The position numbers and the translations under genes were made by a program. A DNA stretch of 64,000 nucleotides, from positions 372,001 to 436,000 of the forward strand of contig NZ_JALHLG010000003.1 in assembly GCF_022832375.1 (NCBI RefSeq), in the 5' to 3' direction. Source of the stretch: Novosphingobium beihaiense. Lineage in GTDB: Bacteria; Pseudomonadota; Alphaproteobacteria; Sphingomonadales; Sphingomonadaceae. Position 1 is the first letter of the stretch; every line of letters begins with the position of its first letter. The notes under the pieces were generated by a model, which was not told where the DNA came from, ran no database searches, and saw nothing but the letters and a program-made list of their open reading frames with translations. Shown here in pieces: positions 20,301-29,212 of this stretch.

Positions 20301-22601
20301 ATGCGTTACGCTTGGCTTTGGGTATCGGCGGCTTGGGTTTGCGGGGTTTCCCCGGCGCTGGCACAGCAACCGGCAGAAACGAAAGGGGACGAGATCATCG
20401 TCACCGGGGAGAAAACCGCGCGCACGCTGCAGGAAACCAACACCTCGGTCAGCGTGACGACAGGCGTGCGGATCGAGCAGGAAAACATCCAGACACTTGA
20501 GGATGTCTTCCAGCGCACCGCCAATGTCTCCGCGACATATGGCGCTTCGGGTTTCTCGATCCGCGGTATCGACCAGCGCGGCGTGTCGGGCGGCGGCAAC
20601 GGCGCCACGGCCACCGTGTTCGTGGACGGTGCACCGGTCCCGCAGGAATTGCTCTCCAACGGCCCGACCGACGTCTGGGACGTTACGCAAGTCGAGGTTT
20701 TCCGCGGACCGCAATCGACCATCCAGGGCCTCAATGCCCTCGCCGGGGCCATCCACATCCGCACGCAAGACCCGACGTTCGACTGGCAGCTGAAGGGACG
20801 GGCCATCCTCTCCTCGTTCGATACGCGCCAGTTCGCCGTGGCGGGCGGCGGCCCCATCGTGCCGGGCGAGCTGGCCTTTCGCGTGTCCGCCGAAAAGCGG
20901 GATTCGGACGGCTACGTCTACAACCCGACGCGCCAGAAACATGCCAATCCGCTGGACTCGATCTCCGCCCGCGCCAAGCTGCTGTGGACGCCGTCCTTCC
21001 TGCCGGACTTCGAAGCGCGCCTCAATTACCATCACTTCGAAGGCAAGACCGGCTACATCTATCCCTACATCGATCTGTCGGTGGACGATTACTACGATCA
21101 CCGCCTGAACTTTTCGAACTATCCCAGCGATACCGACAACGATGCCGATCAGGCGACGCTGGATCTGCGTTACCAGCTGGGCGGCGGTTTCTCGCTCAAC
21201 GCGCTGAGCACGTATACGAACACCAGCTACATCCGCCACTACGACGGCGATTTCACCGCAGAAAACCGCGCCTTCAGCGACATCAAGGGCGGCGATGAGA
21301 CCTACACGCAGGAACTGCGCCTGAACTATGAAGGCGACCGGTTGAGCGGGCTTGTCGGCCTGTTCTATTATCACCGGGATACCGAGCGCAAATCGCATCA
21401 GGTCACGCTGATCGAGACACCGGGAGCGACGATCGAACGGCTGCTGGCGGATTCTCTCGGCCAGGACCTCGCCGCGCAGCTTGCCGCCGCCTATACGGCT
21501 GAACTGCCGAGCTTCCCGGTGGACTATACCGCCGATTTCCCCACCCGCACCCAGACCATGGCGATCTTCGCGGACGGCCGTTACCGGCTGACCGACCGCT
21601 TCTCGCTGATCGGCGGCTTCCGTTACGACCGGGAGCGCAATACCAACGGCGGTTTCGCACTGGCAACGCTAGCTGGTACGCTGCCCGATCCCGCGAGCTA
21701 TGGCCAGCTCGCGCCTGCCGTGACCGGTATCAACGCCGCCATCCTCGGCCTTGTCGACGATGCCTCGGGCGGCGCCGCACCGGGCACGCGCACGTTCAAT
21801 GCCTTCCTGCCCAAGGCAGGCGTGGAAATGGCCTGGACGCCCGACCTTTCCACCGCCTTCGTGGTCCAACGCGGCTACCGCTCGGGCGGCAGCAGCTTCA
21901 ACACCGCGCGCTCGCTGCTCTTCGCCTACGATCCGGAATATACCTGGAACTACGAGTTCTCCGTGCGCTCGGCCTGGCTGGACGGCACGCTGACCGCCAA
22001 TGCCAATGTCTTCTACATCGACTGGAGCGACCAGCAGGTGAACGCCAATTTCGGCAACGGGACATACGATTCGCATACGGTTAACGCGGGCAAGTCGCAC
22101 CTCTACGGTTTCGAACTGGAGCTGGCGCACAAGCTGTCCCGTACTTTCGACTGGTACGCCAGTGCCGGCTACACCCGTACCAAGTTCGACACGTTCAATA
22201 CCGATATCGCGCTGGGCGGCCTCGCCGACGGGAGCGACACCGGAACCATCACCGATCTGTCGGGCCTGCAATTTCCCTATGCGCCGCGCTGGTCCCTCTC
22301 GGGCGGGGCCAATCTGCGGCTCGGCCACGGGTTCAATGCCAACGTCAATGCCAATTACCGCAGCGCGGTGTTCGGCAGTGTTCTGAAACCGCAGGAAGAC
22401 AGCCGGGTAAAGGCGCGCACGCTGGTCAACGCCCGTATCGGCTATGACGCCGGGCCCTGGAGCGTATCGGTCTTCGCGAACAACCTGTTCAAGGAAAAAT
22501 ACCTCCAATATATCAGCCCCTACACCACCAACCGCCTGCCTCCGCAGGGCATCGTCGGCGCGCCGCGCCGGATCGGCGTGGTGCTGGAGGCCCACCTTTG
22601 A
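20301..22601 (+). CDS. TonB-dependent siderophore-type receptor
   Basis: This 766-residue protein has a signal peptide (ending SPALAQ), a TonB-box region (GDEIIVTGEK) and a compact plug (FSIRGIDQRGVSG, VEVFRGPQSTIQGLNALAGAI). The 22-strand barrel type has typical GLVGLFYYHRDTERK and FSLIGGFRYDRE blocks. The size and plug are those of iron-siderophore receptors rather than the roughly 900-1000-residue Xanth-Caul type. It ends in EAHL, without a terminal aromatic residue. A Fur-like box precedes it, and a membrane protein and a PepSY protein follow with overlapping codons. This makes a ferric-siderophore uptake and reduction operon likely. Confidence 0.9.
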   Translation: MRYAWLWVSAAWVCGVSPALAQQPAETKGDEIIVTGEKTARTLQETNTSVSVTTGVRIEQENIQTLEDVFQRTANVSATYGASGFSIRGIDQRGVSGGGNGATATVFVDGAPVPQELLSNGPTDVWDVTQVEVFRGPQSTIQGLNALAGAIHIRTQDPTFDWQLKGRAILSSFDTRQFAVAGGGPIVPGELAFRVSAEKRDSDGYVYNPTRQKHANPLDSISARAKLLWTPSFLPDFEARLNYHHFEGKTGYIYPYIDLSVDDYYDHRLNFSNYPSDTDNDADQATLDLRYQLGGGFSLNALSTYTNTSYIRHYDGDFTAENRAFSDIKGGDETYTQELRLNYEGDRLSGLVGLFYYHRDTERKSHQVTLIETPGATIERLLADSLGQDLAAQLAAAYTAELPSFPVDYTADFPTRTQTMAIFADGRYRLTDRFSLIGGFRYDRERNTNGGFALATLAGTLPDPASYGQLAPAVTGINAAILGLVDDASGGAAPGTRTFNAFLPKAGVEMAWTPDLSTAFVVQRGYRSGGSSFNTARSLLFAYDPEYTWNYEFSVRSAWLDGTLTANANVFYIDWSDQQVNANFGNGTYDSHTVNAGKSHLYGFELELAHKLSRTFDWYASAGYTRTKFDTFNTDIALGGLADGSDTGTITDLSGLQFPYAPRWSLSGGANLRLGHGFNANVNANYRSAVFGSVLKPQEDSRVKARTLVNARIGYDAGPWSVSVFANNLFKEKYLQYISPYTTNRLPPQGIVGAPRRIGVVLEAHL

Positions 22602-23176
22602 GCGGCATGTCCTTCCTCGCAGTTGCGGCAGCCATTCTGGCGGGCGCGGCTGCCGGAACGGGCATGCTGCGCCGGGCCTGGCAGAGCAAGGCGGGCAAGA
22701 CGCCCTGGCGAATGGGCGGCCTTGCCTTGCTGGCGTTCACGGTGATCTGGCCCGCCTGGCCGCTGGGGCCGGTGCGCGGCCCCTTCATTGCGATCACGCT
22801 GATATCGCTCGCAGCCTGGGCCGTCGTTTCCAGCGGCTATAAACGGCGCCCGGCCAAGGCGCAGCGCGCGGGGCGCGAGTCCCTGGCCCCGGAACCGGCC
22901 GAGCGTCTGACCACCAAATGGCGCACCACGCTGCGCTGGCTGCTGGCAGGGCCGATCGGCATGGTCGCCGCCATGGCCGTGGGCATTTCCTACACCGTCT
23001 GGGCGCCCGGCGCGGATCAGACCCGCCTGCTGATCGGCGCGCTGATCGTGCCGGTGGTATGGGGCGGCGCCATGGCCTGGACACTGGCGGACAACCGCAT
23101 CGTGCGCGCCACGGCCGTCCTTACCGGCACGGCCGTCATCGGCTTTGGCCTCTCCATGCTGAAGGGTTTCGCATGA
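22598..23176 (+). CDS. Multi-spanning membrane protein of the iron-uptake operon
   Basis: The 192-residue protein has about five hydrophobic segments (FLAVAAAILAGAAAGTGML, LALLAFTVIWPAWPL, FIAITLISLAAWAVVSS and two near the C-terminus). I do not recognise a catalytic motif. The TTG at 22598 overlaps the TBDT stop and has GGAGG about 7 bp upstream, which favours it over the ATG at 22607. The gene overlaps the PepSY gene downstream. Similar small membrane proteins often sit between a siderophore receptor and a PepSY-TM protein, where they may assist reduction or release of iron. That role is inferred. Confidence 0.75.
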   Translation: MSGMSFLAVAAAILAGAAAGTGMLRRAWQSKAGKTPWRMGGLALLAFTVIWPAWPLGPVRGPFIAITLISLAAWAVVSSGYKRRPAKAQRAGRESLAPEPAERLTTKWRTTLRWLLAGPIGMVAAMAVGISYTVWAPGADQTRLLIGALIVPVVWGGAMAWTLADNRIVRATAVLTGTAVIGFGLSMLKGFA

Positions 23177-24708
23177 GCAAGACATCCGGCAAGACACCGC
23201 AGCGCAGCTGGGCGCCCTCCCCCGCTTTCGTGCGCGCCGTGCTGAACGGGCATGGCGCGCTCGGCCTCGCCTTTGCCGCAGTGTTCTATCTCATCTGCCT
23301 GACCGGCACCCTTTCGGTCTTCGTCGATGAATTCCGGCGCTGGGAAAATCCGGGCGCGCCAAGGATGGAGCAGGTTTCGCCCGACGCTGTCCAGCAGGCG
23401 TTCACGGCCGCACTCGACCAGGCAGGCCCCGGGGTCGAGCATGCATTCATCCACATGCCCAACAGCAGCGAGCCGATGCTGCGGATCACGACCGACGCCG
23501 CTGGAAAAGACCGGGAATGGTACGCCGATGCCGACGGCCATCTGGCCGGAGAAGCCCATCAGGGCTGGACCGAATTCCTCACACGCCTGCACATCAACCT
23601 GCAATTGCCACGCGTATGGGGCCGGGTGCTGGTCGGACTGGCCGGCGTGGCAATGCTGTCGCTGCTGATTTCCGGCATTCTGGCCCACCCGCGCGTCTTC
23701 CGCGATGCCTTCCACCTGCGGCTGGGCGGATCGCGCCGCCTGCAGGAAGCGGACATCCACAACCGCATCAGCGTGTGGGGCCTGCCCTTTCACTTCCTGA
23801 TTTCGCTGACAGGCGCCGTTCTGGGCCTGTCCACGATTATCGTCGCGGCCTTGGGCCTCGCGGTGTTCCAGGGCGACACGCAGAAAGTCTATGACCTGTT
23901 CGTCGTGCCCGAACCGGTGGAAGACGCACGCGCCGCCCCGCCGCTGGACCTGCGCCCAATGTTCGCCGAAGTGGCGCGCCGCAGCCCGCAAGGCCATGTC
24001 GGCTTCATCCGGATCGAACATCCCACCGAGCGCGGCGGCGGGGCGCGTTTCGATGTCGAGACGGCTCCCGAACTGCTGACCAATGTCGATGTCTATGCCT
24101 TCGACCGGGCGAACAGGCTCTACTATGAAAAGCCCGCTGCAAAGACCAACCTGGGCGAACAGATACTGGGCGCCCTCGCCCCCCTGCACTTCGGCTGGTA
24201 CGGCGGCGCCATTGTGAAGATCGCCTATGGCCTGCTGGGCCTTGGCCTCACCTATCTGGCGGTGGGCGGCGTGTACATCTGGCTGGCCCGGCGGCGGGAC
24301 AAAGGCCGCCCCGCGCCCGTATGGGAACGGGTATGGACAGCCATCGTCTGGGGACAGCCGGCAGCTCTGGCCATGGCCGCGCTTGGAGCCTTGGCGGCGC
24401 CCGGCATGGCGGCCTTGCCGCTGGGGCTGTGGGCAGGCGTCAGCCTTGCCATGCTGGCCGCAGCAACCTCGCTTGCACCGGCACGGCTTGCCCTCACCGG
24501 CCGGGTCGCGACCGGCCTGACGATGCTGGCTTCGGCCTTGATCCACGGCGGGCTATCGGGCGTGACAGACCCTGTCGCCGCGATTGCCGATCTGACCATC
24601 GGCCTGGCGGGCCTCGCCCTTGCGGCAACGCTCTTCAAAGCCTTCCCGCAAGGAGCCCCAAAAGAACAGCCCCTGAAAGCGGCCAGCACCGGCGGCGGCA
24701 ACCGCTGA
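23173..24708 (+). CDS. PepSY-associated TM protein (putative ferric-siderophore reductase)
   Basis: This 511-residue inner-membrane protein starts at an ATG overlapping the previous stop (ATGA). A first TM helix (GLAFAAVFYLICLTGTLSVFVDEF) is followed by a periplasmic part, the LTRLHINLQLP region, more helices, a second periplasmic PepSY-like stretch and a final membrane domain. Conserved histidines in the helices (for example HIN, DIHNRI, HFGWYGG) could bind haem. PepSY-TM proteins encoded with siderophore receptors (FoxB/FsrB-like) reduce ferric siderophores in the periplasm, and the same role is proposed here. The C-terminal 150 residues are an additional hydrophobic extension. Confidence 0.85.
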   Translation: MSKTSGKTPQRSWAPSPAFVRAVLNGHGALGLAFAAVFYLICLTGTLSVFVDEFRRWENPGAPRMEQVSPDAVQQAFTAALDQAGPGVEHAFIHMPNSSEPMLRITTDAAGKDREWYADADGHLAGEAHQGWTEFLTRLHINLQLPRVWGRVLVGLAGVAMLSLLISGILAHPRVFRDAFHLRLGGSRRLQEADIHNRISVWGLPFHFLISLTGAVLGLSTIIVAALGLAVFQGDTQKVYDLFVVPEPVEDARAAPPLDLRPMFAEVARRSPQGHVGFIRIEHPTERGGGARFDVETAPELLTNVDVYAFDRANRLYYEKPAAKTNLGEQILGALAPLHFGWYGGAIVKIAYGLLGLGLTYLAVGGVYIWLARRRDKGRPAPVWERVWTAIVWGQPAALAMAALGALAAPGMAALPLGLWAGVSLAMLAAATSLAPARLALTGRVATGLTMLASALIHGGLSGVTDPVAAIADLTIGLAGLALAATLFKAFPQGAPKEQPLKAASTGGGNR

Positions 24709-24716
24709 CTTTGACA

Positions 24717-24775
24717 GGCCGAATTCCCGGCGCCCCTTTGCGGAAGGCCGCATGATGGGGCCCGGGTATTCGGCC
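24717..24775. terminator. Bidirectional hairpin between the convergent PepSY and M16 genes
   Basis: GGCCGAATTCCCGGCGCCCC (24717-24736) pairs almost fully with GGGGCCCGGGTATTCGGCC (24757-24775). The strand-symmetric stem occupies nearly the whole 69-bp convergent gap and probably terminates both genes. Confidence 0.65.
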
Positions 24776-24777
24776 CG

Positions 24778-27543
24778 TTACCGCACCCGGTTGCCGTAAA
24801 CGTCCCACACCTCCACGGGCCCCAGCCCCAGTGCGCGGATGTCCTTCTCAATGACTTTCAGATCCCCGACGACCACCCAGGTCAACTGATCCGGGCGGTA
24901 GTCCGCCCGGGCTGCGGCGCGCACATCGTCCAGCGTCACCGCTTCCAGACGGGCCGCCTTACCCTCGATACGGTCGAAAGGCTGCCCGTAGGCCGCCTCG
25001 CCGATCATCGTGGAAAGCACGGCGCCGCCATTGCCCAGCGATAGCGGGATCGTCTTGATCATGGCATCGCGATTGGCGTCGATTTCCGGCTGCGTGGCCG
25101 GGCTGGTGGTGGCGAAACCAGCAATTTCCTTGCGAATCTCGGCCATGCTGAGCGCGGTCTTGTCCGCCTCAACCGTGCCGCTGGCCGTAAACAGACGCGG
25201 CCCCTTGGGCGCATTGGCGATGCCGCTGCCGAAGCCGTAGGCCCAGCCCTTGTCTTCCCGCAGGTTCATGTTCAGGCGGCTGTCGAACGCGCCGCCCAGC
25301 ACCATGCCTGCCAGCACTTCGGCCGGGGCGCGGTTCTCATCGAAAGGCCCCACGAATTCACCGGCCGAGATACTGCTCTGCGGTGCGCCCGGCGCATCGA
25401 CAAGGATGACCCGGCCCGGTTTCGGCATCGGCGCAGGCACGCTGTCCAGCCCCACCGGAGATACCTTGCGCCAGTTCCCGAAATACTTCTCGGCGAGAGC
25501 CCGCGCGCGCTCCAGCGTGATATCACCAACCATGTAGAGCGTGGCATCGTTCGGCCCGATTTCATGATCGTGAAACCGCACGATCGCATCGCGCGAGAAC
25601 GCCCGGGCCTCTTCGCGCGTGAGAATGCGGCCATTGGGATGATCCTCACCCCACATGGCGCGGTTGTACACCGGCCCCGCCGCATTGATCGGGTTGCGTT
25701 CATAGGAATCGAACTGCGTATCGACATTGGCCAGAAGCGGATCGATGCCGCTTTGCGGATAGACCGGATTGCGCAGGATTTCCGATGCGATTGCAAAGGA
25801 CCTGTCCAGATGCTTGTCGATCGCGCTCCAGCTGAAGCTGCTCTGGCTTTTGCTTGTACTGCTGCCGATCGTCATGCCGATGCGGCCGGTCTCGCGGCTG
25901 ATGGCCGCTGCATCGTACTTCTTCGAGCCCAGCGACAGCAGGTTGAACGCCTGCTTCGCAGCCCCTTGCGCATAGGGCCCTTCGGCCAGCGAGCCGGTTT
26001 CGAACACCATGCTGAAATCGACCACCGGCAGGTTGTGCCGTTCCGCCACCACCAGCTTCATGCCGTTGGCCAGCGTGGTCTGTGAAATCGGCGGCATGTA
26101 GACTTCGTGCGAAGCCTCGCCGGGCTGGGGCGGCGCGCTGCGATCGACCGTGGCGGCTGCCGGTGCGGCACCCACCGGCGAGGGCAGAACCTGCGCCTCG
26201 AAATAGGGGTGCGACAGCGCCTTTTCCGCAACCGCCTTTACTTGCGCGGGGGTGGCGTCCGCGATCCAGTCCCGCTGCTTGAGGAAATAGAGCGGATCGC
26301 CATGACCGAGATAGCTGCCGATCAGGAAATTGCCAATCTGCGCGTTGCTTTCCAGCGAACGCACCAGGGTGACGTCCGTCGATGCCACCACCGTATCGAG
26401 ATCTTCCTTCGCAGGCCCTTGCGCGAAATAGGCCGCCAGAGCCTCGTCCACCGCCTTGCCCGCCTGCTCGGGCGTAACACCGGGGCGCAGGCCGTAAGAC
26501 AAGTCGAACGAACTGGCGAGGCTGTTTTCCGAAACGTTCGCGGCAATACCGCTAAGGATCTGGCGGCCGTCCACCAGACGCTTGTTCAGCCAGGCCTGCT
26601 TGGAACCGGTCAGCGTGCGGGCAGCCAGTTGCAGCAGCGTGTTGCGATAGGGATCGTCGTTGGAAAGCGGCCAGCTTCGCGTGACCGAGATCGCGCTGAC
26701 ATTGTCATAGGTCTTGTCGCGCTTGATCGTGTTGAACGAGGGCACCCATTCATCGAGATGATCGACCGGCTTTCCTGCCGGAACATCGCTGAAATAATGC
26801 GCAGTCTTTTGCTTTGCCTCTTCCAGATCGACATCCCCGACAAGCACCAGCACGGCATTGGATGCTCCGTAGTAATCCGCATACCACTGGCGCACGTCTG
26901 CAAGCGACGCCCCGTCGATATCCTTCATCGAACCGATGGTGGTGTGGCGGTAGGGATGGCCTGCGGGAAAATAGTTCTCAAGATAGCGCTCGTGCCCGCG
27001 CCCGCCGGGCTGCAGTTCGTGCTGGCGCTTCTCGTTCTTGACCACGCGGCGCTGTTCATCGAGCACCGCCTGCGTGATGCCGCCCATCAAGTGGCCCATC
27101 CGGTCCGATTCCATCCACAGCGCAAGGTCGAGCGCATTGCTCGGCACGGTTTCGAAATAGTTCGTCCAGTCCATCGTCGTGGTGCCGTTCATGCCCGTGG
27201 CGCCGGCCCGCGTGAGCAGATCGAAGTATTCGCCCTTCCGGTTTGCGGTGGGCTGGAACATCAGGTGTTCGAACAAGTGCGCAAAGCCCGTGCGCCCCTT
27301 CGGCTCATCCTTGGAACCCGTGCGATACCACACACCCACGAACACGGATGGGACCGTGTGATCGGTATGGACCAGCACCGTCAGCCCGTTGGGAAGCGTG
27401 AACTGCCCGTAGTCCAGCTTGACTGTGCCGTCCGTAACGCGGGACTGCGCCGCCGGTTTGGCCGTCGCGGCAGCAGCATGGGTGGGCAGCGGGAGCATGG
27501 TGGCGGCCAGCAAGCCCGAAATGAGCGCATTCTTCCTGATCAC
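24778..27543 (-). CDS. M16 family (pitrilysin-like) periplasmic zinc peptidase, two domains
   Basis: The GTG at 27541-27543 gives 921 residues with a good signal peptide (VIRKNALISGLLAATMLPL, ending THAAA). An upstream ATG in frame would bury this signal inside the protein, so I reject it. The first M16 domain has the inverted zinc motif HLFEH (FAHLFEHLMFQ) and a downstream Glu region. The second domain (from about residue 480) lacks HxxEH and is the usual inactive half. The enzyme should degrade peptides in the periplasm. It is divergent from the Bat-like operon, and the shared promoter region holds three copies of the CTTGCAC repeat. Confidence 0.9.
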   Translation of the reverse strand: MIRKNALISGLLAATMLPLPTHAAAATAKPAAQSRVTDGTVKLDYGQFTLPNGLTVLVHTDHTVPSVFVGVWYRTGSKDEPKGRTGFAHLFEHLMFQPTANRKGEYFDLLTRAGATGMNGTTTMDWTNYFETVPSNALDLALWMESDRMGHLMGGITQAVLDEQRRVVKNEKRQHELQPGGRGHERYLENYFPAGHPYRHTTIGSMKDIDGASLADVRQWYADYYGASNAVLVLVGDVDLEEAKQKTAHYFSDVPAGKPVDHLDEWVPSFNTIKRDKTYDNVSAISVTRSWPLSNDDPYRNTLLQLAARTLTGSKQAWLNKRLVDGRQILSGIAANVSENSLASSFDLSYGLRPGVTPEQAGKAVDEALAAYFAQGPAKEDLDTVVASTDVTLVRSLESNAQIGNFLIGSYLGHGDPLYFLKQRDWIADATPAQVKAVAEKALSHPYFEAQVLPSPVGAAPAAATVDRSAPPQPGEASHEVYMPPISQTTLANGMKLVVAERHNLPVVDFSMVFETGSLAEGPYAQGAAKQAFNLLSLGSKKYDAAAISRETGRIGMTIGSSTSKSQSSFSWSAIDKHLDRSFAIASEILRNPVYPQSGIDPLLANVDTQFDSYERNPINAAGPVYNRAMWGEDHPNGRILTREEARAFSRDAIVRFHDHEIGPNDATLYMVGDITLERARALAEKYFGNWRKVSPVGLDSVPAPMPKPGRVILVDAPGAPQSSISAGEFVGPFDENRAPAEVLAGMVLGGAFDSRLNMNLREDKGWAYGFGSGIANAPKGPRLFTASGTVEADKTALSMAEIRKEIAGFATTSPATQPEIDANRDAMIKTIPLSLGNGGAVLSTMIGEAAYGQPFDRIEGKAARLEAVTLDDVRAAARADYRPDQLTWVVVGDLKVIEKDIRALGLGPVEVWDVYGNRVR

Positions 27544-27576
27544 GTAGAGATACCTGTTCTGCAAAGCGGGGTTCAG

Positions 27577-27607
27577 CTTGCACGCCAACCTTGCACCAGC
27601 CTTGCCC
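27577..27607 (+). promoter_or_regulatory. Direct-repeat site A (CTTGCAC repeats) in the M16/Bat divergent promoter
   Basis: CTTGCAC occurs at 27577 and 27590, and CTTGCCC at 27601, so the second and third copies are 11 bp apart. The block CTTGCACCAGCCTT (27590-27603) returns as an exact inverted copy at 27650-27663. Direct repeats with 11-bp phasing are typical binding sites of OmpR/PhoB-family regulators. Closely matching sites lie before moxR and in the 46.4-kb divergent region. Confidence 0.6.
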
Positions 27608-27645
27608 TCCCCCGCGTTTTCAAAGGTTGCCAGACGCTTCCAGGC

Positions 27646-27663
27646 CCGTAAGGCTGGTGCAAG
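27646..27663 (-). promoter_or_regulatory. Direct-repeat site A', inverted copy facing the vWA operon
   Basis: Read on the minus strand the site is CTTGCACCAGCCTTACGG. It has two half-sites 11 bp apart and shares 14 identical bases with site A. It lies 53 bp upstream of the ATG at 27716. Together with site A it could allow one regulator to control both divergent transcripts. Confidence 0.55.
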
Positions 27664-27715
27664 TTTCCCGGCATAGGGATCTCTCTTCACACGAGATTTT
27701 GAAACTTCGAAGGGC

Positions 27716-29212
27716 ATGATCCAGGACAGCGATCTGCGGTTGCGGCAAGACTTGGACCTGCTTGAGGAAAGCGGGCGCGGCGTGCTGTCCTCTCGCGGAC
27801 GGCAGGCGGATTTTGCGCGGGCCCTGTCATGGGGCCTGCCCGCGGCGGCCCTTGCCTCTCTAGCCGCCCTGCTACTCGCCGCTCTGCTGCCGCCCCTGGC
27901 CGGGTGGTCTCCGCCACCGGCATGGCTGATCCTGACGATGCTGGGCGTGCCGGTACTGGTTCTCGCCGGGCGCTATGCGCATTTGCGGTCCGGCAGCAGG
28001 ATCATGCGCTCCGAAGCGCTCTCCCTGTTCGACGAGAACCTCCACCTTAAAGGCCGGGCCGCCATGGCCGACGAGTTCCTGCGGATCGAACAGCGCGGGG
28101 GCCTTTATGAAGCGGCTCTGGACGAAGCCCTGCCCTGGCTCGATCGCGCCCGGGATGAAGCCCTTCCGCCGCCCGCGCCCGAACTGACGGCGGCAGCCAC
28201 GCTGCGTAGGCAATGGCCGTTCGCCCTCGCCGCGCTTATCCTTGGCCTGCTGGCGATTGGCATCGGTCAAGGGCTGGTGCCCAATCCCCTCAGCACCGGC
28301 AGCCGTCCGGCCAACGCCGGAGCCGCAACAGGCAGCGGGGAAAGCAGCCTGCAAGCCGGTGCGAACGGCAGCAGCGCGCAACCGGAGCAGCAGGGGAACG
28401 GCACGACAGCCCCGCAAAGCGCCACTCCGGGCTCGTCCGGCACGGCTCAGGCGGCCGGTGCGAATGCCCCTGCCGCATCCTCCGGTGATGCAATGGCAGC
28501 AAGCACTGCAAACGACCGGAGCGGGGCGGCAGGAGGCAACCGGGCTGTTGACAGTTCCGCCGCTTCGGAAAAATCCGCAGGCGAAGCCTCCGATGGCGCC
28601 ATGCGAACGCCTCAGGCCGGAAGCCGCAACGCCAGCACGCCCGCCTCCCGCAATGCGAAGGCAAGCACGATCGCCAGCGCCAATGCAGCGCCGGGAGACG
28701 AACCCTCCACCGGTGACGGCCGCCGGACCGAACGCACCGCATCGTCCGGTTCTCCCGGTATTCCTCCCCTTGGCACCGGCGCATCGGCCGCGCGCAAGGC
28801 CGGAGGAGACAAGCCGGGCGGGCAGAACCAGTCCCAGCAGCGCGGGCCGGGCCAGCCGGGAGACGGTCAGCAATCCCAGCCCGGCCGGGGGCAAGGACAG
28901 GGACAGAACGGCCCGCCGGGCGGCAACGAAAGCGGGCTCAAGCGCTCTCGCGGGCTGTCCGGGCTGCTGCTGGCCGTACCGATGGAAGACCGCCTGACCG
29001 GCACCGCCAATCCCGGCCCGGTCGAAAGCATGACCCGGCAGGCGCCGCCGCGCACGCTTTCCAGCGCGCAGGTTTCCGCCGGAGCCCGCAGCAACGGCGG
29101 CGGCGATAGCGGTCATCTGCCCGGCGATCCGCAAACCGCGCAGGAACGCCGCCTGCTGCGCGGCTATTTCCCCGCACCGGGCGCGCCCGGCATGAAGGAG
29201 CCGCACCAGTGA
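27716..29212 (+). CDS. Membrane protein with long low-complexity linker, first gene of the Bat/vWA operon
   Basis: This 498-residue protein has two membrane helices near the N-terminus (about residues 40-62 and 70-86) and a third at about 168-185. A cytoplasmic segment lies between them, with SEALSLFDENLHLKGRAAMADEFL. From about residue 190 to 415 the chain is almost entirely Ala, Ser, Gly, Gln, Pro and Asn, so it is probably disordered and periplasmic. The C-terminus (LLRGYFPAPGAPG) is more ordered. I do not recognise a named family, but proteins of this layout head Bat-type operons. It overlaps the DUF58 gene by 4 bp. A scaffold role is a guess. Confidence 0.75.
   Translation: MIQDSDLRLRQDLDLLEESGRGVLSSRGRQADFARALSWGLPAAALASLAALLLAALLPPLAGWSPPPAWLILTMLGVPVLVLAGRYAHLRSGSRIMRSEALSLFDENLHLKGRAAMADEFLRIEQRGGLYEAALDEALPWLDRARDEALPPPAPELTAAATLRRQWPFALAALILGLLAIGIGQGLVPNPLSTGSRPANAGAATGSGESSLQAGANGSSAQPEQQGNGTTAPQSATPGSSGTAQAAGANAPAASSGDAMAASTANDRSGAAGGNRAVDSSAASEKSAGEASDGAMRTPQAGSRNASTPASRNAKASTIASANAAPGDEPSTGDGRRTERTASSGSPGIPPLGTGASAARKAGGDKPGGQNQSQQRGPGQPGDGQQSQPGRGQGQGQNGPPGGNESGLKRSRGLSGLLLAVPMEDRLTGTANPGPVESMTRQAPPRTLSSAQVSAGARSNGGGDSGHLPGDPQTAQERRLLRGYFPAPGAPGMKEPHQ

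Noticed and set aside
26107..27651. Open frame of about 510 codons on the plus strand opposite the M16 peptidase
   Set aside because: It is a shadow of the M16 gene. It also crosses the divergent promoter region and has no SD or domain.
28800..28930. Gln/Gly/Pro codon repeats that could be mistaken for a tandem DNA repeat or CRISPR
   Set aside because: The units are irregular and in frame, so they reflect protein low complexity rather than a DNA repeat array.
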